DNA from: Gimesia alba
GTDB taxonomy: Bacteria > Planctomycetota > Planctomycetia > Planctomycetales > Planctomycetaceae
Reading direction: 5' to 3'
Length of the DNA stretch: 64,000 bases
Assembly (NCBI RefSeq): GCF_007744675.1
Contig: NZ_CP036269.1
Location: 4,257,546-4,321,545, forward strand
Position numbers and translations under genes: made by a program. The notes below the pieces were generated by a model. That model had not been told where the DNA came from, searched no databases, and saw only the letters and a list, made by a program, of their open reading frames with translations. Positions 8,678 to 17,009 of the stretch are shown here, piece by piece. The first letter of the stretch is position 1; the number at the start of each line of letters is the position of its first letter.

Positions 8678-9697
8678 ATGAGAGACATTCGGAGTCACAC
8701 GCAGGGATATATCATCGTACTCGCAGTCCTGCTGAGTGTAATTGCCTCTACTTCTATTGTATCTGCTCAGCAAAATAAAAAGACGGAGCTCAAGGAGCAC
8801 TACGTCTTCGAATATGTACGGGTCTTCTACGTCAAAGAGGGGACTGGTGCGGTCTCTCCTGTCGACGTAAATAAGAACTCTGTTCCGGACCAGGTCGAAA
8901 ACGTGGCCAAACAAGTCTGGGCTGCGCATCAACTGTTCTGTCGCGTCCTCAAGTTTCCAGACCCGTTTGAAAGCGAGCGATTTAAGAGACCCAACTGTAT
9001 TCAGGTCAGTATCCGCGACCGCAAGGAGATGGGAGGTAACAACGGGATTGCGTTTTCAAGTGCACAGCGTGCTCGAAACATTCCCGAGGGCAAGCCCAAA
9101 GACCGCTGTGTCGTAATGTCGATTTCCAGTCAACTCGACCCCACAAAAAACGTCACTCCCACTCATGAAACATTCCACCTTGTTCAATATGGTGCGACGC
9201 AATTCAAAAATTCCTGGTTTCTGGAAGGGATGGCACGCTGGTCAGAACATGCCACAGGCAAGGACGGAATCGGAGACATCAAGTATTCTCCCAGAGGACC
9301 CTGGCCGCAAATCCCCGCACATCTTGCTCAATTGCCAAAACTGGGTTCTAAATCCGAACATGTCCTGTGGAACCCGATTGCTGCCCGTACTGACCGGGAC
9401 GGTTTTCTCTCAACCAAAATGCTGGGTAAAGAGTTAGCCACGCTACAATATGCAGATGGGAGCCCCGTCCTCAGGGATCGTTTTCTTCAAGGTGGAAAAG
9501 TCATGCGAGACATCATCGTCGAACTCAGCAAGCTGGATGATGAGGCGTTCAAAGATCTGAAGCTTGAAAAATGGACCGAAGAGAATCGCAGGGCTCCCGA
9601 AAACAACCCCTACATTTACAAAGCGATCATGGATGCCCTGCGAAATCAAGGTGTCAAAGTGGGCCAATACGAAATCCCCGATGAACTCAAACGCTAG
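8678..9697 (+). CDS. Secreted HExxH metallopeptidase-like protein
   Basis: 339 aa from the ATG at 8678 (AAAGG upstream). A signal peptide covers about residues 1-30 and ends SAQQ. A region of the form DVNKNSVPDQVENVAKQV resembles the N-terminal part of MXAN_6640-type putative metalloproteases. The zinc-binding HETFH (HExxH) is followed 17 residues after the second His by the Glu of LEGMARWSEH, consistent with a gluzincin-like site. The substrate is unknown. The stop codon overlaps the start of a small mobile element: TA of the TAG is the element's target duplication and G is its first base. The assignment to the family is by motif only. Confidence 0.65.
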   Translation: MRDIRSHTQGYIIVLAVLLSVIASTSIVSAQQNKKTELKEHYVFEYVRVFYVKEGTGAVSPVDVNKNSVPDQVENVAKQVWAAHQLFCRVLKFPDPFESERFKRPNCIQVSIRDRKEMGGNNGIAFSSAQRARNIPEGKPKDRCVVMSISSQLDPTKNVTPTHETFHLVQYGATQFKNSWFLEGMARWSEHATGKDGIGDIKYSPRGPWPQIPAHLAQLPKLGSKSEHVLWNPIAARTDRDGFLSTKMLGKELATLQYADGSPVLRDRFLQGGKVMRDIIVELSKLDDEAFKDLKLEKWTEENRRAPENNPYIYKAIMDALRNQGVKVGQYEIPDELKR

Positions 9698-9892
9698 GTA
9701 GCGTTTATTTCATAGTTTTGAGCGTGATTTTGAGGACTTCAATTTTACCCAGGTAAGAATTAACCGTGGTCGATGTTATACTGTTCCCCTTGTTTTCAGG
9801 TACTATGACCGCAGAAATGACTCATTAGCCATTGGGCGTTAGCCCCGGTTTGCGTGCTTTCATTTCGTCGATGCAAATGAAGAAACGCTACC
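9697..9892 (+). repeat. Small TA-flanked inverted-repeat element (MITE-like), copy 2
   Basis: 196 bases bounded by GGTAGCGTTT and its inverted copy AAACGCTACC, with TA directly on both sides (9695-9696 and 9893-9894). This matches the TA target duplication of Tc1/mariner or IS630-type elements. It has no ORF, so it would need a transposase from elsewhere. It aligns end to end with the element at 1694-1890 in opposite orientation. The insertion lies within the stop codon of the metallopeptidase gene: removing one TA and the element restores CGC TAA at the same position. Confidence 0.8.
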
Positions 9893-9941
9893 TAAACAAT
9901 GACCAGGGCTGCCTACCTTTCCGCAGCCATTCCCCCCTCGT

Positions 9942-10328
9942 TCATTCAACTTCAAAATCAGCAACCAGCGCAAAACGCAGCCCTAAACATTTTATTCTTC
10001 GAATGATTTCCGCTATCAATTCTTCGTATTCGCTGTGAAATGATTCATGGTTTGGCTCTGCCGAAATGACCAGAGGATAGAACAGAAACTCGTCATTTGC
10101 TACTTTTTCCTTGCGCCACCATGCACTGATGCGCGACCAGATCGAAGAATATTTCTGGTTTTGGTTCCGTTCTACGTCGATTGATAGCACAGTGGTACTC
10201 ATCTCCCATCTGCGACCGTTATATAAATGAGCGTCCTTTGCACTCGTGATCGCAATCACTTCTTCCGCCATCGCTTGACACGATATATTCCCATCGACAT
10301 AGATCTCACACCAGTTCTTCGTGCTCAT
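9942..10328 (-). CDS. Hypothetical protein
   Basis: 128 aa, not recognised. The ATG at 10328 has AAGG about 8 bases upstream. The protein is soluble, with no signal peptide or membrane helix. It contains WCEIYVDGNIS near the N-terminus and a C-terminal acidic and hydrophobic helix (EELIAEIIRRIKCLGLRFALV). The overall look is that of small orphan cytoplasmic proteins found beside mobile DNA. It sits between a MITE-like element and the PcfJ-like gene, on the same strand as the latter but separated from it by a terminator. Confidence 0.55.
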   Translation of the reverse strand: MSTKNWCEIYVDGNISCQAMAEEVIAITSAKDAHLYNGRRWEMSTTVLSIDVERNQNQKYSSIWSRISAWWRKEKVANDEFLFYPLVISAEPNHESFHSEYEELIAEIIRRIKCLGLRFALVADFEVE

Positions 10329-10429
10329 ATCGCTACCTTAAAGATCGTTGAATTGGTGAAATGGATGAATTTTATTCTTGCCATCATCATGATGGAGTCG
10401 GCAGCTTTTAATGAGTGTGCGATTTAAAC

Positions 10430-10459
10430 AAAAAGGCTCCCGACAGAAGGTCGGAAGCC
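10430..10459 (-). terminator. Rho-independent terminator of the PcfJ-like gene
   Basis: On the minus strand the stem GGCTTCCGAC / GTCGGGAGCC (10435-10459, one mismatch) encloses a short loop and is followed by TTTTTG. It lies 15 bases after the stop of the 11976-10474 gene. A T-run on the plus side suggests partial bidirectional use. Confidence 0.8.
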
Positions 10460-10473
10460 CTTTTGCAAATTTG

Positions 10474-11976
10474 TTATGCTTGAAGATTTAAAGTCAAACC
10501 TGCCTGGTCAGCCCAACGCTTCAGTATTTTTGTTTCGTATGCTGTTGCAATTCGGTTTGAATTTCCTCGTACTTCATTAATCGTTTTAGTAGAGTTTCTT
10601 ACTTCAATCGTCAGCACTTTCGAACAGCCATCAAATGTTTCGCGTTCCAGCGACCAGATCGAACACGTTCCCTCTTCACACAAAGAAGCATATGTTGCCA
10701 CACAATGGTTCATCTTTTGTCCTTCAATGTAAAGCGCATCTGCGTCCAACAATTCACGTATCGTCCAACAGATGAGATATTTACATTCATCCGATCCCTC
10801 ATACAGTTCAAACTCATTGATTGATGAATGCTCCCAAACTCCAGTTTGATTCTCGTTATTACTTCTCATTTCAAATTCATGTTGCCAATCCTCTACTGCT
10901 CTTAACAGTGTTTCCGGATGACGGTCTTTGATCGTAAAATTAGGTAGTATTGGAGGATGCTGTTCACGATCTTCCTGATTCTGAAAGAAAGTATGGGAAC
11001 CAAATCGATGGTATTGAATATAGCCGATAATGGATTCATATCTGGCCGGATCCAGAATCGGATGTGCAATAAACCAGCGAATCACGGTAACCCAGAACGA
11101 CTCGTCTTCAAAGCTTCTTCCCAGACGAGTTGCCAACATGGCATCAATCTGTCGCTCGCTGCCGCCCATGTTTTTAATTTGCGCATAACGCACTGCCTGA
11201 TAAACATTGTGACGAGCAGGAGCCTGCAGAAAATGATGTAACATTTTTCTGGTGTAGGGAATCGGAAATTCCCTGATGGGAATTCTGATTCCTCTGCCTG
11301 TATTTAGATACCATTTCTGCATCTGCCTTGCTTCTTTTGAAGGATTCAGAAACCAGACGCTGTCAAAAAAACTGGGTACTTCATAATATCCAAACAGATG
11401 ACGAAGCAACGAAGCAAACATCTGACGTGCGTTATTCGTCCGCGGTTTCCATTTCTCGATGGGGCGAATCCAGTCGGCATAACGTTCTGTGATCCAAAAC
11501 AGTCCCCCCAAATATGTATTAAAGGGTGAATTTTCCAGACCAGGAATTACATATCCGGCTTCGAAAAACTGTGTCCATGGTTCCAGATACTCAAGCACAC
11601 GTTCCAAAATTCGAGTTTTTACCTTGGGACGGCGTCTTCGTTTTGAATTTTCATAAACTAACGCACACAGAATCTTTTGTTCTGATTGACTCACATCTTT
11701 GGCTAACAGATTTCCGCGACAAATATGCTGTATCATGCCGTGCAGTTTATTCTGCATTCTCTTTTCATGGATCCATTTTTCTTCTTCCAGCGTTCGCTCA
11801 TAGAATACTCGTTCGCGATAGAGAACTTTCCACTTTTTATTCGTCCTGTTACAGAATCCATGTTGATCGCACCATTTACGATACTCCTCAACCGTTTTAA
11901 GGTTGAGTGCCTGAATGTGATCTCGAAGATCGGGGGAAATGTCTCCCTTTTTGTTCTTGATTTTTTTCTTACTCAT
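10474..11976 (-). CDS. PcfJ-like protein
   Basis: About 500 aa from the ATG at 11976; an in-frame start 15 codons upstream is possible and neither has a good ribosome site. The C-terminal 110 residues carry the PcfJ-like signature: EGQKMNHCVATY, CSIWSLERE, LTIEVR and NEVRGNSNR, ending in a Trp-containing helix. PcfJ was named from the conjugative plasmid pCF10; its biochemical role is not known. The N-terminal 370 residues are helical, basic and unassigned, beginning with the Lys-rich SKKKIKNKKG. No membrane segments. The gene is AT-richer than its surroundings, lies in a stretch with three mobile-element traces and has its own terminator, all in keeping with acquired DNA. Confidence 0.7.
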   Translation of the reverse strand: MSKKKIKNKKGDISPDLRDHIQALNLKTVEEYRKWCDQHGFCNRTNKKWKVLYRERVFYERTLEEEKWIHEKRMQNKLHGMIQHICRGNLLAKDVSQSEQKILCALVYENSKRRRRPKVKTRILERVLEYLEPWTQFFEAGYVIPGLENSPFNTYLGGLFWITERYADWIRPIEKWKPRTNNARQMFASLLRHLFGYYEVPSFFDSVWFLNPSKEARQMQKWYLNTGRGIRIPIREFPIPYTRKMLHHFLQAPARHNVYQAVRYAQIKNMGGSERQIDAMLATRLGRSFEDESFWVTVIRWFIAHPILDPARYESIIGYIQYHRFGSHTFFQNQEDREQHPPILPNFTIKDRHPETLLRAVEDWQHEFEMRSNNENQTGVWEHSSINEFELYEGSDECKYLICWTIRELLDADALYIEGQKMNHCVATYASLCEEGTCSIWSLERETFDGCSKVLTIEVRNSTKTINEVRGNSNRIATAYETKILKRWADQAGLTLNLQA

Positions 11977-12498
11977 AGTAAACACCAGCCGTGGATCGCG
12001 TGTTTTAAGTGATACCGGCAAAAGATCGATACTTAACTTTAATCTTAAAACGTTCCCAGTATATTATGCGTTCTCCCAAAAATGATTAGGGATTCTGATA
12101 TCAGAAGACACGGAAAGGAAAAGAGGGTTCGTTAGAAGTGAATACACGAATCAAAAATAAATCATTATTTGGAAACAACGCCCTGAAGAAACGTTTTTCG
12201 TATTTTTAAATTCTGACTGTCATTCATATTTAAAAAAAACAATTTAAACAAATTTCGGATTCTGCACTTTCTATATCAGCGAACTATCTTCGATCCCCTG
12301 CTCTTGGTCATATATTTCATTTCTGAGAGGAGGCCGATAAGACTGCTTCGACTTCTCGCCGCTCGCTCTTGATCTCTTCTACAACCACAATCTGTTCTAT
12401 TTCATTAGCACGGTTTTGATATTGTTTGCCGTCCGGTTTGCTTATGGAACCATTGAGATCGAGGCAATCAACTGCTGTGTCATGAAGGGAGTGCTTTT
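11977..12498. other. AT-rich intergenic stretch without a gene
   Basis: Upstream of the PcfJ-like gene. The part from about 12040 to 12290 is clearly AT-rich with runs of A and T and should contain that gene's promoter. No ORF with convincing composition and no RNA gene was recognised. Confidence 0.4.
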
Positions 12499-12628
12499 TA
12501 CCGCGGCTAACGCCTTGCGGCTGATTTCTTTGGGGGACTTTGCCAGCCGGAATGACTTATTAGCCGCAGGGCGTTAGCCCCGGTTTCTCCCAGTTTGCAT
12601 AGACCAATTCAATTTAAGAAACGCTATC
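12499..12628 (+). repeat. Partial or variant copy 3 of the small inverted-repeat element, with long hairpin
   Basis: The right half (about 12557-12628) matches the right half of the elements at 1694 and 9697, ending AAGAAACGCTATC. The left end carries no GGTAGCGTTT. Instead GGCTAACGCCTTGCGGCT (12505-12522) is an inverted copy, with one mismatch, of AGCCGCAGGGCGTTAGCC (12562-12579), so the transcript or single strand would fold into an 18-bp hairpin. It is probably truncated or recombined. Confidence 0.65.
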
Positions 12629-13552
12629 TGGCAGGCTATACCATACTATTAGCGAGGATTGGTGTGTTGATTGCGCGTTAGGGCAACGTCTAGGAAAATA
12701 ACACATAAGTTGCACATAATTGGCGCTGTGTAAAAACACATTGATCTAGATCTTTTTTATAGTTCAATTCAATCTGGTGCATGGGAGATCAGCGAGTCTG
12801 GATTAATCATTGATTTCAGGTTTTCTTTGTTTCAGGATTTAATCCACAACAGGAAACTGTTTCATCAATTGAGACGCTGCCTCTTTTGTTTCCTTCCAGT
12901 CACCGGTTTCGTTGGGAACAGCCTTCACAACGACAGTGAAATCGAGTTTCTCGCCTTTCTTGAAGGACTGCCCGTTATTGTGCCGCAGGTAGTATTTGTG
13001 ATAACGATCGAGGTCCCAGATATGGCTCGCGCTTTTGTTACCGGCGATGACGCGAGGCGTGTAACATAACAAGCCGAGTTGATCTTTCTCATCGTATTGC
13101 GCGACCCAGGTCGTATCTTTGGTGACCGCCATTTTCTGAGAATGGGAGAGCGGACCCTGTTCGATTGAACCATCCGGCAGCTGTGCCATCCACTTGGTAG
13201 TGGAAGGTGGAAAGCAGTGCATGAAGTAATAGAGTAAATCCAGATCACAGACTTCCAGTGCTTCCATCTCCGTTCGTTCATAAATTTCTGTGTTGGTCAG
13301 AATGATCTCGGCACGAACTTTGAACTTCCAGATCGTCGAATCCTTGATGAACTCAATCCGTTTCCCGGTAATCGTTTCCCCAGTTTTCGTGATGGGAACG
13401 TCCTTCCCATCCACAATCAATTTGATCCGATGAACCACTTCCCGGCCCCCCTCTTTGTGCCCGGTTCCCCACCACTGAGCCCCTTTGGGCCGCAACACAG
13501 TCCCGTAATGGCCGTTATTGAGACCAAATTGATGACCGCGATAGAGGGCATC

Positions 13553-14397
13553 TCAAAACCTTTTTAATAGTGTAAATAAACACCCAAGAATTACAAAGCT
13601 TTCGTAGAGGTAATCGTGATATTCCCAGCGCGTGACAATGCGACGATAGTTGTGGAGCCAGGCAATACTGCGTTCCACAATCCAACGTCGTTTGAAGCGT
13701 GGAAGCTTTCGACCATCTTGCGTCGGCGGTTTGACTCTCGATTTTCGATGCGGGCAGATCAGATCGATATTCTTTTCCATCAGCCGTTTGCGCAACGAGT
13801 CCGAATCGGCGGCTTTGTCATAAACAAGTCGCTCGGGTTGTCGATTTTGCAATGTGATTTTTTCAAGCAGCGGTTCGATCAGCTTGACTTCGCTACGACG
13901 GGCCGATTCTGTGTCGATCGCCACAGGTGTCCCGTGACGATCGACAAAAATCATGACCTTTGTGCCTTTGCCACGACGAGTCGGGCCAACTCTTCTACCC
14001 CTTTTTTTGCCGAGGCAAAAGTGCCATCAGCAAAGGTTTCCGAGAAATCAATCTGGCCAGCATCATCCATTCGTTCCAAGATGATTTGCCAGGCAGATAA
14101 GAGCCGCCCTTCGATCGTCCATTGCTGGAAACGTCGATGGCACGTCGCTTTTGAGGGATACTCTCTTGGTAAATCTTTCCATCGTGCTCCTGTCACCAAA
14201 ATCCAGAGAATGCCTTCCAGGCAATCTCGTGGATGGGCTTTTGGACGTCCTCCCTTTTTGGAAGGGGGAGTCCAGGGAAACAGTTTTGCGACTAAAGACC
14301 ATTGTTTATCGGTCAAAACGACCGGGCGTTCCGTCCTGGACGCTGTTTTTGTGGAAACCCGTTTTCGTTTGGGCCACCAGACCAGCGTCATATACAT
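13553..14397 (-). CDS. IS5-family DDE transposase made by programmed -1 frameshift
   Basis: Two frames: the first (14397-13951, 148 aa) carries the N-terminal IS5 region with LTDKQW, GGRPKAHPRDCLEGILWIL and the first catalytic Asp in ADGTF. The second (13954-13553) carries YDKAADSD with the second Asp and RWIVERSIAWL with the Glu. Shifting by -1 at GCA AAA AAA GGG (14002-14008 on the plus strand) joins them as AKKRGRRVGPTRRGKGTKV, restoring the motif expected in intact IS5 transposases. Without the shift the first frame ends soon after. The start has a strong ribosome site (AAAGGAGA) buried in a small hairpin. It inserts and excises the element. Confidence 0.9.
14002..14008 (-). promoter_or_regulatory. 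Slippery heptamer for -1 frameshifting in the transposase
   Basis: Seven A's on the coding strand, read as GCA AAA AAA GGG in the first frame. A -1 slip here fuses the two transposase frames into the family-typical protein. Similar A-runs drive frameshifting in other two-frame insertion sequences. Confidence 0.75.
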
Positions 14398-14403
14398 AAG
14401 AAA

Positions 14404-14420
14404 TTCTCCTTTCAGGAGAA
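14404..14420 (-). promoter_or_regulatory. Hairpin covering the transposase ribosome binding site
   Basis: TTCTCCT and AGGAGAA form a perfect 7-bp stem with a 3-base loop, and the second arm is the Shine-Dalgarno sequence 7 bases before the ATG at 14397. In other insertion sequences such hairpins block translation of read-through transcripts from the host gene; the same role is inferred here. Confidence 0.55.
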
Positions 14421-14771
14421 CACTTCATGCAAAAGACGCGCCAAACCGTTCACTTTTTTTGACGTTATGAGACAACCTCTAGGACATTTTCTCGATCGTC
14501 CAACCACTGGCCGCATCCAGGGGAACGGTGTAGTTCTCTGTCTTGAGCGTCAGAAAACCGGTCTCAGGCACCCCCGCATCATACAGCCGCTCCGCAGTCG
14601 TTTTTTTATCTTTATCAGGATTGGCAGCTTGAACCATATTTGCAGAAATCAACACAACAACAAGCCAACAGGTTAATACAGATTTCAACATGGTCATCAG
14701 TTAGATTTTCTTTCAATGGGGAAAAGAGTTTTCCCCGTTTTGCTAGTTTTAATGTAAACTGTAGATCGCAC

Positions 14772-16139
14772 TTAAGGCTTTCCAACACGGGCCTTTTCAG
14801 CCGCTTCCCGTTTTTCAACATCCTTCGGATGCTTGGAAAACGATTCGAAGACATCACCAATCACCTGATCAGCCAGTTCGCTCAACTCGGTCAGAATGAT
14901 GGCTTCTGCTTCGGGGGTCAGCTTTGACCGAGTCGGTTCATAGCCGCCGACTTTGTAGGAATCTGCTGTGGCGATGTAGCCGATGTATCCGTTGGCATAA
15001 CCCACGATGATGGGAATCGCCCGATCGGCGATGTCTGCTTCCAACTTCATTCCGTATTCCACCATCGGCTCGCCCGGCATCGTCAGCAACAAATAGGGGC
15101 CAATTTTGATCGCCTGCAGTTCCGCATCGATCCGCCCTGCTTTACCGGGTAACGAAACGACAGTGTTGGCGACGCGAATTTGATAAAACTTTTCCCGATT
15201 GGTTAACTCTTCACGGATCATACTCCGAGACAGAGACCGCACGACAGCACTTCCCAAATCCCGGCCCGCCCACTGAATGTCGGCTTCATCGGCACAGCGA
15301 TAGGGATACCCAGGCAGATTGGGACGAATATCCCCCGCACAGCCCTGCAGAAACAGCGAACTGGTCTGATTTCCGTAGCACATTTCCACAAACGTCTGCG
15401 CTTCGCCGGGAAAGTCGGCACTCATTTTGGGATACCCGTTCGGATAAGGCGTCGATCCTTTATCGCCCCAGGTAAAAAAGCAGGGATGACAAACCGCATG
15501 CATCAGCACCGCCTTTGGAGTCAACGATTTTCCATCGTCGAACCGCAGCACTTTAACCCGTGGATCATTGGGACCATCTTCATTGAGCCGTACCACAGCC
15601 CGTCCATTGATGACTTTGCGTCGATTGATACTGAACCCGATTTTGTCTTCCCCATAGCCAACAGTTACAGGACTCATGTTCGCCGCCGCCTGCTTTGCTG
15701 CATTGGTGAGTTTTAAAATCAGTTCCTGCCCCCACTCTGATTTGGCATCAAAGCCGGGCCCGGAGTGATTGTGAGAGGCAGTCACCATAATGTTGGCCGC
15801 CGGGATACCCGTTGCTTTCTCAATCTGCTGGCGAGATAACTCCACAAGTTCGCGATACGCACCAATCAAATCCAACGTCACAATGGCCACTTTGGTCTGC
15901 CCGTCATCCAGCACCAGCACACCGGCCCGCAGAGGATCACGTACGCCCGTCACCTTGCGACGATGCCCGACGACTTCCAGCTGTTTAACTTCCGCAGGCG
16001 TGATGTCCACCTTAGCAACACCGGCTCGCAGGTTGGATTCTACATCAAACGCTTCCTCCTCCGCACAAGTGATACCGGTAAGACAGACAACAAACAACAG
16101 GCAAAGACAAAGACAAAGACGTCGGGAGATCTGGTGCAT
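14772..16139 (-). CDS. Secreted neutral/alkaline ceramidase-like protein
   Basis: 455 aa with a signal peptide over about residues 1-26. The body matches the N-terminal catalytic domain of neutral/alkaline non-lysosomal ceramidases: AGVAKVDITP near the N-terminus, DPLRAGVLVL, VTLDLIG, and the zinc/active-site region TASHNHSGPG, later QGCAGDIRPN. True neutral ceramidases are about 650-750 aa and carry an extra C-terminal immunoglobulin-like domain; this shorter form lacks it. Planctomycetes have many such shorter paralogues, so ceramide need not be the substrate. It lies upstream of the IS-split gene, and a lipoprotein gene is 180 bases further upstream. Confidence 0.8.
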   Translation of the reverse strand: MHQISRRLCLCLCLLFVVCLTGITCAEEEAFDVESNLRAGVAKVDITPAEVKQLEVVGHRRKVTGVRDPLRAGVLVLDDGQTKVAIVTLDLIGAYRELVELSRQQIEKATGIPAANIMVTASHNHSGPGFDAKSEWGQELILKLTNAAKQAAANMSPVTVGYGEDKIGFSINRRKVINGRAVVRLNEDGPNDPRVKVLRFDDGKSLTPKAVLMHAVCHPCFFTWGDKGSTPYPNGYPKMSADFPGEAQTFVEMCYGNQTSSLFLQGCAGDIRPNLPGYPYRCADEADIQWAGRDLGSAVVRSLSRSMIREELTNREKFYQIRVANTVVSLPGKAGRIDAELQAIKIGPYLLLTMPGEPMVEYGMKLEADIADRAIPIIVGYANGYIGYIATADSYKVGGYEPTRSKLTPEAEAIILTELSELADQVIGDVFESFSKHPKDVEKREAAEKARVGKP

Positions 16140-16318
16140 GGTTCAGGCTTCTGTTCATGAAATAAGTTTGCGGGTCCCCGACTCATCTGGAGCGATGAAT
16201 CAGGGGAACGGGGGGAGAACGTTCGGTCTCTTCCAGTCTAGACACCCCGGAATGAAGTATCAAGCATTTTCAATGTGTCTTCCCGACTCGACGTCGATTC
16301 TAAACCGGCTGGCATCGC

Positions 16319-16735
16319 TCACTCCCTGATCACATTCATAATCTGCACGGAATTGAGGTCGTATTGAACCAGATACCGCATGCCGCGGCACTTTGCCTCA
16401 TACCTGAGGCTGCCGTGAACAGGATCAACGCTTCTGATCTGCAGTTGATCGCAATTCAATTGTGCTTTCAACGTTTGATACACAAAATAATCGTTCGAGT
16501 CGGAATCATTCTGAAAATCTTTCGCGCCCCGCCAGGCATTGATTTGCTTAAACCCGGTTTGAACGACCTCCGGCTGAGACTGAATTTCGTCATTATTTAA
16601 GGTATCGAAGGTGAGTCCCTGAAATGGTGATTTCAGCTGCGTATTCGGAACCGTTTGAGAAGAATCTACCGGTTCGTTTCGATCAACTTCAGAACAGGCG
16701 GTCAACAAAATCAGAATTGGAATGAGACATTTCAT
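16319..16735 (-). CDS. Small lipoprotein of unknown function
   Basis: 138 aa from the ATG at 16735; starts two and six codons upstream are also possible. A short lipoprotein signal with lipobox LTAC places the mature Cys at residue 14, so the protein is lipid-anchored in the cell envelope. The rest is hydrophilic with two Cys (DQLQI... and YEAKCRGMRY) and no recognised domain. It lies between the ceramidase-like gene and the scar of the giant gene. Confidence 0.6.
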   Translation of the reverse strand: MKCLIPILILLTACSEVDRNEPVDSSQTVPNTQLKSPFQGLTFDTLNNDEIQSQPEVVQTGFKQINAWRGAKDFQNDSDSNDYFVYQTLKAQLNCDQLQIRSVDPVHGSLRYEAKCRGMRYLVQYDLNSVQIMNVIRE

Positions 16736-16805
16736 ACCCATCAGACGAAACAACGCTGTCGGTAGTTCCCGCGCATTCTCATATTTCTCTATAAACAGCT
16801 CTACT

Positions 16806-16980
16806 CACTACGGAACCGGTACGGGGGGGAGAGGTGCTGGCGTCACCTCTTTCGCTATAGACCAGTCAGAGGCTCCCCGACGTTCGCCTGGCTTTTACGG
16901 CTCTGCCTTATCGTTTTTGTGGGAAATAGTTAAAAAGGGAAGAGCTGCGTTTGACAAACAGGACAGTATTTACCTCGACA
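16806..16980 (-). pseudogene. Scar of a further copy of the giant lipase/S41 gene
   Basis: Read on the minus strand, this stretch gives DKAEP-stop-KPGERRGASDWSIAKEV. This parallels DKAEPRKPGERRRPPLWSIPKEV near the N-terminus of the intact gene at 17010-23555. It then runs directly into TPAPLPPVPVP-stop, which parallels that gene's last residues TPAPPPAPVPQ-stop. More than two thousand codons between the two ends are gone. Upstream bases (to about 16980) still resemble the parent 5' region weakly, with frame damage. Confidence 0.8.
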
Positions 16981-17009
16981 TTTCCAGAACTTGTAGAAAA
17001 CAAACACAC

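Larger units (their letters stand above)
13544..14479 (-). mobile_element. IS5-family insertion sequence (IS427-like), 936 bp
   Basis: Imperfect 16-base terminal repeats: GAGGGCATCTCAAAAC at the left end and GAGGTTGTCTCATAAC (read inward) at the right. A TA duplication lies directly outside each end (13542-13543 and 14480-14481). It encodes one transposase in two overlapping frames. The intact ends, intact target duplication and undamaged halves of the host gene point to a recent insertion. Confidence 0.9.
12839..14697 (-). pseudogene. Secreted protein of unknown function, split by an IS5-family insertion
   Basis: The 5' part (14697-14482) encodes a signal peptide (ending MVQAAN) and about 70 residues; the 3' part (13541-12839) encodes the rest. 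The IS element at 13544-14479 and one TA lie between them. Joining the halves at the TA gives an unbroken frame across the junction (EKMS-YRGHQFGLNNGHYG-TVLRPK) and a 306-aa product. The insertion creates a stop (TAG) right after EKMS, so the present gene gives only a short fragment. The restored protein is beta-rich, has no recognised domain, and starts 74 bases behind the ceramidase-like gene, so it was probably its operon partner. The downstream half has an internal start but no export signal. Confidence 0.85.

Noticed and set aside
9942..10328. Toxin-antitoxin or immunity pair with the PcfJ-like gene
   Set aside because: No toxin or immunity motif could be named, and a terminator lies between the two genes.
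12839..13498. The 219-codon frame as a complete separate gene
   Set aside because: It lacks a signal peptide and ribosome site and joins in frame with the upstream fragment once the IS element is removed.
13616..14676. Plus-strand frames of 284 and 124 codons across the insertion sequence
   Set aside because: They are antisense to the transposase and the split gene, and cross the IS boundary.
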